DNA from: Astragalus membranaceus
Taxonomy: Eukaryota; Streptophyta; Magnoliopsida; Fabales; Fabaceae
NCBI GenBank assembly: GCA_039519185.1
Contig: CM076846.1
Coordinates: 71,720,666-71,784,665 of the forward strand
Length of the DNA: 64,000 bases
Direction: 5' to 3'
Shown here one piece after another: positions 56,349-64,000 of this stretch. A program made the translations under genes and the position numbers. The notes under the pieces are model-generated. The model did not search any database. It was not told where the DNA came from and saw only the letters and a list, made by a program, of their open reading frames with translations. Within the stretch, counting starts at the first letter, position 1; every line of letters starts with the position of its first letter.

Positions 56349-58873
56349 TGTAACGCCCCAAAATAATTAAGTATTTATTAAATTAAATTACTTAGGTATT
56401 TCATTGAATAGTCATAATAAAATAATAGAATGGTGTTTTAATTTAGAAAAATGGAGTAGTGTTTAGTAATTAAGTGAGTGGTATGTTAATTAAATTAGGG
56501 AGTGGTGTAAGTAGTTAATTGGGTGGTAAATAGGACCCAAGACACTAGAGCCCATGATACTTAAGCTCTAGGTTTAGTGTCTTAGACACAATTGGAGAAA
56601 AGAAAGAAAAAAAAAAGAAGAGAACATGAGAAGAGAAGAGAAGAGCGCACGCTAGGGAGAAGGAAAAGAGAAGAAAATCGCAAGAGAGAAGAGAAGAGCT
56701 TGTTGCTGCGTTTTGGTGATTCGTGGAAGGGTTTTTCATCTCCAACGATTCTTAAGGTAAGGGGAGTCTCATAGTATAAAGGGTTATATGATGAGTAGTA
56801 TATAGGAGGGTAGAACCTATGATGCCTAGGAGTTGTTTGACAAAATGCATAAGTATGTGATGTTGAGATTGGTATTTGGTGATTGATCATAATGAGTTTT
56901 ACATTGTTTATGGTTTTTTGTGCGTTTCTGTACACTGTTTCGGTCCTTCTAAAACTGGTACTGTTCGGTTTATCCAAAAATTATGTGGCTGATTGTTTTT
57001 GAAAATAGACTTAAAGCCGGTCGTTTTGGCACTGGTTCCGTTCAATTTGGAGTTGTGTAGCTCAAGTTATGAGTCTCCAAAGTTAGGTCAAAATTCTGGA
57101 ATCAAACTGTGAGTAGGTTCGGTTTTTGTAGGTTTTGTGTTCTCAGTCGAACTCTGTTTTAAATGATTCTTGTTTCATTGAAAAGTAGACTTAATTCTCT
57201 ACGAAATAGGCACTGGTTTGACGAAATTTCATTAAGAAATGAGAAAGAAAATTTAGTTGCAAGTTGGGTAAAGAATTCTGTCCGATTTTGGTACCTCAGT
57301 GTAGTGTTTTGAAAAACTGTACCAACTGGATACTTATTTTGAAAAATGAAAATCATAGGCAGAAACTACACTCAGAGAGCTTCCCAATGAGTGGTCTTTT
57401 TGTTAAAATCCGATATCGTTTGCTATTTTAATTAATTCGTCGAAGTAGGTGCACTGCTGTAGGAAATTCTGCACTAGTGCTGTGCTGCGCCAGGGCGCCA
57501 TGTTGCTGCCCTGTGTGCGCCAGGTTGCTTGCTGTGTTGCGCCCAGAGTGGCGCAGGTTGCCCAGAATGTGGCGCAGGTTTCCACAGGGCGCCAGGTTGC
57601 TTGCTGTGTTGCGCCCAGAGTGGCGCAGGTCGCCCAGAATGTGGCGCAGGTTGCCACCAGGCGCCAGTTTTAGTGTCTATGTTGCCTGCTGTGTTGCAGT
57701 TTGTGTCTTAGTTTGTATCTAGGACTGTGTTGCTGTTTGTGTCTTAGTTTGTGACTGTGTTGCAGTTTGTGTCTTAGTTTGTGTCTAGGACTGTGTTGCT
57801 GTATGACGCCACGTGATGTCTGTTTTGGCGCCCAGGGTGGCGCAGTTTGCCTCAGGCGCCCTTTTATGTGCTGTTGGGCGCCAATGTGTTGTGTCTGTGT
57901 TGTTGGTGTTGTTCCTAGGCGCCACTTTGTACTACCTCAGTGTTGTGATGTTTTGTCGTGTCTAATAAGACTAAATTTGCTGTTCTTGTTGTTGAGTCAA
58001 TGTGACTAAATCTTGTTGTTGTTGTTGTTGTTGCTGGGTCAAATATGACCAAAACTCGATGATGATGTGGTTGGGTCGAATATGACCAATGATGATGTTG
58101 TTGACGTTGCTGTGCATAGCATGATTATGTTGGTGATTGTTCCGATGCGTTGTACATGGTGTCTCATGCATGGCATAATGCATTATTACGTTGATGTAGG
58201 CTTCGGCCATAGAGCTTTGCTCAGTGTTGATGATGAAGCCACAAAGGCTATTTACGTTGATTGGTACCACATGCATATACCCGTCGGTGTGGCTTGCATT
58301 TCATACATACACGTTGTACCCATGGTGTCGTTGCTTGTCGTTTTGCGTATGTTGTTACTTGTTGGTGTTGCTCGTCGTTTTGCTTATGTTGTTACTTGTT
58401 GGTGTTGCTCTGTGATAGTTGTACTTATGACTGTTGATGTGCTATGGTAGTTATAGTTGCCTATTCTCTAGTATATTATCTATCATATATGCTTTTATGC
58501 TGTTAGAGACTCACCCTTTCTGTTTGAATGTTACCTCTACGTGGGTAACGTGCAGGTAGTCGCAAATGAAGACCAAGGGTCTTTTAGTAGCCGAGTCAGT
58601 GTCGTCTCTGATACGTAGCACCCGGGGAGGGGAAGAACACTGTTTTCAATTGCTTGTTGCATTAGTTGTTTTTGAAACATGGATAGGTGGTTTGAAGTAC
58701 TTGAACAAATATTCGGGGTTGTAAACTAAGTTGATGTTGTTCTTCCACGTTTTTACTTGATTATACGTTGTTGGCTTTTGAAATGTTGCATGTGACGCTC
58801 CATTGCCTGTTTTAAGTTTAATTTCCGCACTCTGATATGTAATAAAACGAACGGGTAGAATTGGGGTGTTACA
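56349..58873 (+). repeat. Array LTR 3
   Basis: 2525 bases; eight TTG units. Confidence 0.93.
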
Positions 58874-58981
58874 TAGTTGGTATCAGAGCAAAAGTTCGGT
58901 CTGTCCGGCCAAGTTAGTCATTGACAATCTAGTATTGTCGACTTGTTCTAACTGTTGTTTTTGGTTCCAGTTTGAGTTGAT

Positions 58982-59977
58982 ATGGCTGGGAGGAACGACA
59001 CTGCGATTGCTGCTGCTTTAGCTGCCATGGCTCAGGCCGTGCAGAATCAGCAGAATGCTGGAGAGAACGCTGGGTTTCGGAGTCTGACTACATTCCAGAG
59101 AGAGAATCCGCCCACTTTCAAGGGCAAGTATGACCCAGACGGTGCTATGGCGTGGTTAAAGGAGATCGAGAGAATTTTTAGGGTGATGGACTGCACTGTG
59201 GAGCAGAAGGTCCGTTTTGGTACACACATGTTGGCAGAGGAGGCCGACGATTGGTGGTTGGCTACTAGGCAGAGGTTAGAGTCTGTGCAGGAAGAGGTTA
59301 CTTGGGAGGTGTTCAGCAGAGAGTTTCTGAGGAAATACTTCCCGGAAGATGTCCGAGGGAAAAAGGAGATAGAGTTCTTAGAGCTGAAGCAAGGTGGCAT
59401 GTCTGTGACTGAGTATGCGGCGAAGTTCGTGGAGTTGGCGAAGTTCTATCCGCACTATAGTGAGGCTACAGCTGAATTTTCAAAATGTATCAAGTTTGAG
59501 AATGGTTTAAGACCTGAAATTAAAAAGGCAATTGGCTACCAGAAGATCCGTGTGTTCGCTGACCTGATTGATAGCTGCAGAATTTATGAGGAAGACAACA
59601 ATGCTCACTACAGGATTATGAAAGATAAGAGGAGCAAGACTGAAAGCCGTAGTAGGCCGTATGAAGTTCCGGAGGGCAAGGGTAAACAGAAGTCAGCTGA
59701 TGGCAAGAGATCTAGTGGGGGAGATGCTCCTGCTGGTATCGTATGTTTTAAATGTGGGAAGGTTGGTCACAAGAGTACAGAGTGTAAACCTGAAGTAAAA
59801 AGGTGTTTCCGCTGTGGTAAAGAGGGTCATATGATATCTGAATGTGATCGTAAGGACATGGTTTGCTTCAACTGTAATGAGGTGGGACACATTAGTGCTA
59901 AGTGTCCAAAGCCGAAGAAGGAGAGGTCCGGTGGGAAAGTGTTCGCTTTGGTAGGTGCAGAGCCTACTGAAGAATGA
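58982..59977 (+). CDS. Gag protein with three CCHC zinc knuckles, copy 3
   Basis: 331 codons. It has Pro at codon 43 like copy 2 and a private Gly-to-Arg change at codon 243, just before the first knuckle. Otherwise identical. Confidence 0.93.
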   Translation: MAGRNDTAIAAALAAMAQAVQNQQNAGENAGFRSLTTFQRENPPTFKGKYDPDGAMAWLKEIERIFRVMDCTVEQKVRFGTHMLAEEADDWWLATRQRLESVQEEVTWEVFSREFLRKYFPEDVRGKKEIEFLELKQGGMSVTEYAAKFVELAKFYPHYSEATAEFSKCIKFENGLRPEIKKAIGYQKIRVFADLIDSCRIYEEDNNAHYRIMKDKRSKTESRSRPYEVPEGKGKQKSADGKRSSGGDAPAGIVCFKCGKVGHKSTECKPEVKRCFRCGKEGHMISECDRKDMVCFNCNEVGHISAKCPKPKKERSGGKVFALVGAEPTEE

Positions 59978-60287
59978 TGGTCTTATTAGAGGTACGTGTT
60001 TCATTAAGAGCACTCCGCTAGAATCTATTGTTGATACTGGTGCTACCCATTGTTTTATTGAGGTTAAATGTCGTGAGCGTTTAGGTCTTGTATTGTCTGC
60101 TAAGACTGGTCTTGTATTGCCTGGTGTGTTCTCTGTGTCCCTTGTCGATCTTCGACAGAGACTTTGTTGTGAATTTTTGTTGTTTGCCGTGGGTGGGTTG
60201 ATTGTAATCTTGGGTATGAACTGGTTAGAGCATAACCATGTTCATATTAATTGTCGTAGCCAGTCGGTGAGTTTTGGGAGGTGTTGA
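59955..60287 (+). pseudogene. Protease stub after gag, copy 3
   Basis: Same as 51424-51756. All three copies share the frame break, so it predates the tandem expansion. Confidence 0.75.
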
Positions 60288-60615
60288 GTCTGAGATAAGT
60301 AGGATTAGACTTTGAGTTTGGGGAGTGACCCGTAGGAGTTGAAATTTAATTGAGTAAAACCATAGTAATCACCGTTGAGAGTATAGTATTCCAATATTGG
60401 ATAGATGGTGTTTGAGTAGTCGAGTAGGACTTTGATAACCCACAGATTAGAACATCTAATTAGGAGTAAGAATGTAGAGAAGGGTGTTTGGTCTGCTGCT
60501 AAGTATGCGATAGAATACGGACGAGGACGGTTAGAGATGACAAGGAGATTTGGTATTGTGTTCGTGAGTTTGACGTAAATTTTCGAGGACGAAAATACTC
60601 TAAGTGGGGGAGAGT

Positions 60616-63000
60616 TGTAACGCCCCAAAATAATTAAGTATTTATTAAATTAAATTACTTAGGTATTTCATTGAATAGTCATAATAAAATAATAGAATGG
60701 TGTTTTAATTTAGAAAAATGGAGTAGTGTTTAGTAATTAAGTGAGTGGTATGTTAATTAAATTAGGGAGTGGTGTAAGTAGTTAATTGGGTGGTAAATAG
60801 GACCCAAGACACTAGAGCCCATGATACTTAAGCTCTAGGTTTAGTGTCTTAGACACAATTGGAGAAAAGAAAGAAAAAAAAAAGAAGAGAACATGAGAAG
60901 AGAAGAGAAGAGCGCACGCTAGGGAGAAGGAAAAGAGAAGAAAATCGCAAGAGAGAAGAGAAGAGCTTGTTGCTGCGTTTTGGTGATTCGTGGAAGGGTT
61001 TTTCATCTCCAACGATTCTTAAGGTAAGGGGAGTCTCATAGTATAAAGGGTTATATGATGAGTAGTATATAGGAGGGTAGAACCTATGATGCCTAGGAGT
61101 TGTTTGACAAAATGCATAAGTATGTGATGTTGAGATTGGTATTTGGTGATTGATCATAATGAGTTTTACATTGTTTATGGTTTTTTGTGCGTTTCTGTAC
61201 ACTGTTTCGGTCCTTCTAAAACTGGTACTGTTCGGTTTATCCAAAAATTATGTGGCTGATTGTTTTTGAAAATAGACTTAAAGCCGGTCGTTTTGGCACT
61301 GGTTCCGTTCAATTTGGAGTTGTGTAGCTCAAGTTATGAGTCTCCAAAGTTAGGTCAAAATTCTGGAATTAAACTGTGAGTAGGTTCGGTTTTTGTAGGT
61401 TTTGTGTTCGCAGTCGAACTCTGTTTTAAATGATTCTTGTTTCATTGGAAAGTAGACTTAATTCTCTACGAAATAAGCACTGGTTTGACGAAATTTCATT
61501 AAGAAATGAGAAAGAAAATTTAGTTGCAAGTTGGGTAAAGAATTCTGTCCGATTTTGGTACCTCAGTGTAGTGTTTTGAAAAACTGTACCAACTGGATAC
61601 TTATTTTGAAAAATGAAAATCATAGGCAGAAACTACACTCAGAGAGCTTCCCAATGAGTGGTCTTTTTGTTAAAATCCGATATCGTTTGCTATTTTAATT
61701 AATTCGTCGAAGTAGGTGCACTGCTGTAGGAAATTCTGCACTAGTGCTGTGCTGCGCCAGGGCGCCATGTTGCTGCCCTGTGTGCGCCAGGTTGCTTGCT
61801 GTGTTGCGCCCAGAGTGGCGCAGGTTGCCCAGAATGTGGCGCAGGTTGCCACAGGGCGCCAGGTTGCTTGCTGTGTTGCGCCCAGAGTGGCGCAGGTCGC
61901 CCAGAATGTGGCGCAGGTTGCCACCAGGCGCCAGTTTTAGTGTCTATGTTGCCTGCTGTGTTGCAGTTTGTGTCTTAGTTTGTATCTAGGACTGTGTTGC
62001 TGTTTGTGTCTTAGTTTGTGACTGTGTTGCAGTTCGTGTCTTAGTTTGTGTCTAGGACTGTGTTGCTGTATGACGCCACGTGCTGTCGTGTCTAATAAGA
62101 CTAAATTTGCTGTTCTTGTTGTTGAGTCAATGTGACTAAATCTTGTTGTTGTTGTTGTTGCTGGGTCAAATATGACCAAAACTCGATGATGATGTGGTTG
62201 GGTCGAATATGACCAATGATGATGTTGTTGACGTTGTTGTGCATAGCATAATTATGTTGGTGATTGTTCCGATGCGTTGTACATGGTGTCTCATGCATGG
62301 CATAATGCATTATTACGTTGATGTAGGCTTCGGCCATAGAGCTTTTCTCAGTGTTGATGATGAAGCCACAAATGCTATTTACGTTGATTGGTACCACATG
62401 CATATACCCGTCGGTGTGGTTTGCATTTCATACATACACGTTGTACCCATGGTGTCGTTGCTTGTCGTTTTGGTTATGTTGTTACTTGTTGGTGTTGCTC
62501 GTCGTTTTGCTTATGTTGTTACTTGTTGGTGTTGCTCCGTGATAGTTGTACTTATGACTGTTGATGTGCTATGGTAGTTATAGTTGCCTATTCTCTAGTA
62601 TATTATCTATCATATATGCTTTTATGCTGTTAGAGACTCACCCTTTCTGTTTGAATGTTACCTCTATGTGGGTAACGTGCAAGTAGTCGCAAATGAAGAC
62701 CAAGGGTCTTTTAGTAGCCGAGTCAGTGTCGTCTCTGATACGTAGCACCCGGGGAGGGGAAGAACACTGTTTTCAATTGCTTGTTGCATTAGTTGTTTTT
62801 GAAACATGGATAGGTGGTTTGAAGTATTTGAACAAATATTCGGGGTTGTAAACTAAGTTGATGTTGTTCTTCCACGTTTTTACTTGATTATACGTTGTTG
62901 GCTTTTGAAATGTTGCATGTGACGCTCCATTGCCTGTTTTAAGTTTAATTTCCGCACTCTGATATGTAATAAAACGAACGGGTAGAATTGGGGTGTTACA
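60616..63000 (+). repeat. Array LTR 4, with internal deletion
   Basis: 2385 bases. About 137 bases present in the other LTRs are missing at about 62082, removing one of the GGCGCC-rich segments. It has seven TTG units and private substitutions through its second half, so it is an outer, independently aged LTR. Confidence 0.92.
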
Positions 63001-63326
63001 AGTTGCATCTTCTTCAATCCATCCCATGATCCTTAACTGTCATATGACAAAAAGAGGGGGAAAAAAGAGAGAAAAGAGGGAAAAAAAGATGTTTTTAGCT
63101 TAATTTTAGGAAAAAAATCAGCTTCATTAAAGACCGCCCGGTTATAAAGAACCTCACCCGGTTACCCGGTTCAGCGGTTTAAACCCGGTTCAAAGCGGTT
63201 TTCCCGGTTCTTTTCCGGTTTTTACCCCCAACGAGTTAAATGGTGCGAACCGAACCGCAGAGACATCCGGTTCACGGTTGAACCGGTTCAACCGTCCGGT
63301 CCGGTTTTTAAAACATTGCTAGTAAT

Positions 63327-64000
63327 TAAAACTGCATTCGGTATCTCATTTTCCGATAGGATAGTCCAATTATACCCAAAAGGGTCTCTAATAATACGCG
63401 TATTATCAAGAAACACGGATGAAATTGTTTAAGTTAAAAAAATTGGTTAGTTTTGAAAAAAATTGGATAATTTAAAAATTTGTAGGTAAAAAACAAATTA
63501 GGTAACTGAGTTTTAAGGAAATATTAAATTGGTAGTTTCTATGATGAGAAAATTTGATTAATTTACCATATATTATAAGGTCCTTTTAAATTTTTGTATT
63601 TTATAATAATTGAAAAAAATTGAGTGTGCCTATTAAAAAGTAAAAATATCAATTATAAGCTATTATGCATTATATAATAGAGTAATTGTATAAATAATCT
63701 CAACATAATTTGTCGAAGCAAAACACACACATCGTGGCATCTGCAACGGTTAAAACCGTGAATCCTGACTACAACTGCTATTTAGATCCTTGGCCATGTT
63801 GTCGAACCACATAGATTTATAGAAAGGAAACTAAAGAGAGTTAATGAGATTTTTTATTTTCAAAAGTTGATTAGTTTTGAAAAAAATTGGATAATTTCAA
63901 AAATTTATAGGTAAAAAACAAATTAAGTAATTGAGTTTTGGGGAATTAATAAATTGGTAGTTTCTTTGACGAGAAAATTTGATTAATAATTTATGTATTT
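63327..64000. other. AT-rich DNA with a 127-bp direct repeat
   Basis: The segment at about 63440-63566 (ttagttttgaaaaaaattgg..., gagaaaatttgattaat) recurs with some changes at about 63864-63990, 424 bases later. No gene or clear element ends were seen; the window ends soon after. Confidence 0.65.

Larger units (their letters stand above)
47829..63000 (+). mobile_element. Tandem Ty3/Gypsy array: four LTRs, three internal regions
   Basis: The order is LTR-internal-LTR-internal-LTR-internal-LTR. A single 5-bp duplication agttg flanks the whole block (47824-47828 and 63001-63005), so one insertion event was later expanded, or a concatemer inserted. LTRs: 47829-50342, 52085-54606, 56349-58873, 60616-63000. 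Each internal region is 1742 bases and carries gag plus a protease stub, with no RT, RNase H or integrase. Differences between internal copies are only a handful of bases. Confidence 0.93.
47172..63318. mobile_element. hAT-type element, split by the Ty3/Gypsy array
   Basis: The ends CAATGTTTTTAAAACCG (47172-47188) and its inverse CGGTTTTTAAAACATTG (63302-63318) are perfect 17-bp inverted repeats, flanked by the exact 8-bp duplication ctagtaat (47164-47171 and 63319-63326). Eight bases is the hAT signature. Subterminal ggttgaaccgg/ccggttcaacc words fill about 47189-47270 and 63125-63300. Without the array the element is about 970 bases, non-autonomous. No transposase frame was recognised in 47271-47823 or 63006-63120. 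Confidence 0.88.

Overview
The window is nuclear DNA of a flowering plant, most likely a eudicot. It is AT-rich and made almost wholly of nested transposable elements. Evidence includes plant-type Ty3/Gypsy and Ty1/Copia retrotransposons, an endogenous Caulimoviridae pararetrovirus, tRNA-derived SINEs, a Helitron, CACTA, hAT and Mutator-like transposons, and two spliced exons of a DEK-domain chromatin gene. Nothing bacterial was seen. Species cannot be fixed from sequence alone.

Layout. 1-2694: 3' end of a large Ty3/Gypsy element, of which one long LTR is complete. It interrupts the first of two pararetrovirus copies. 2695-18585: two copies of the same virus fused head to head, left copy on the minus strand and right copy on the plus strand, around a 292-base centre that carries the tRNA-Met primer-binding site. 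Both copies are broken by frameshifts and stops; the right copy also holds a solo LTR at 10654-13786. The virus reads movement protein, then coat protein-protease-RT-RNase H, then a third ORF of unknown role, then promoter and poly(A) signal. 19638-24199: a damaged Copia element. 24985-25262: DEK exons. 25306-30619: a young but coding-dead chromovirus inserted upstream of these exons. 30.6-35.6 kb: CACTA MITE, Mutator-like remnant with a PB1-like ORF, LINE 3' end, fold-back elements, Helitron end, SINE. 37114-38415: a retroposon with perfect 14-bp target-site duplications. 38.9-41.9 kb: Copia 5' fragment, SINE-like sequence and a complete non-autonomous Helitron. 42.3-43.1 kb: CCA/CTC-rich repeat. 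43.5-46.5 kb: a Mutator-like element with two genes, one split by a CACTA element. 46.5-47.1 kb: two SINEs with target-site duplications. 47172-63318: a hAT-type element split by a 15.2-kb Ty3/Gypsy array of four LTRs and three internal regions, flanked by one pair of target-site duplications.

The most striking structures are the ~5-kb inverted repeat of the pararetrovirus and the four-LTR gag-only array. No intact autonomous transposon is present. The only host-gene sequence I can support is the DEK locus, and the elements that carry intact LTRs appear to depend on enzymes supplied elsewhere.
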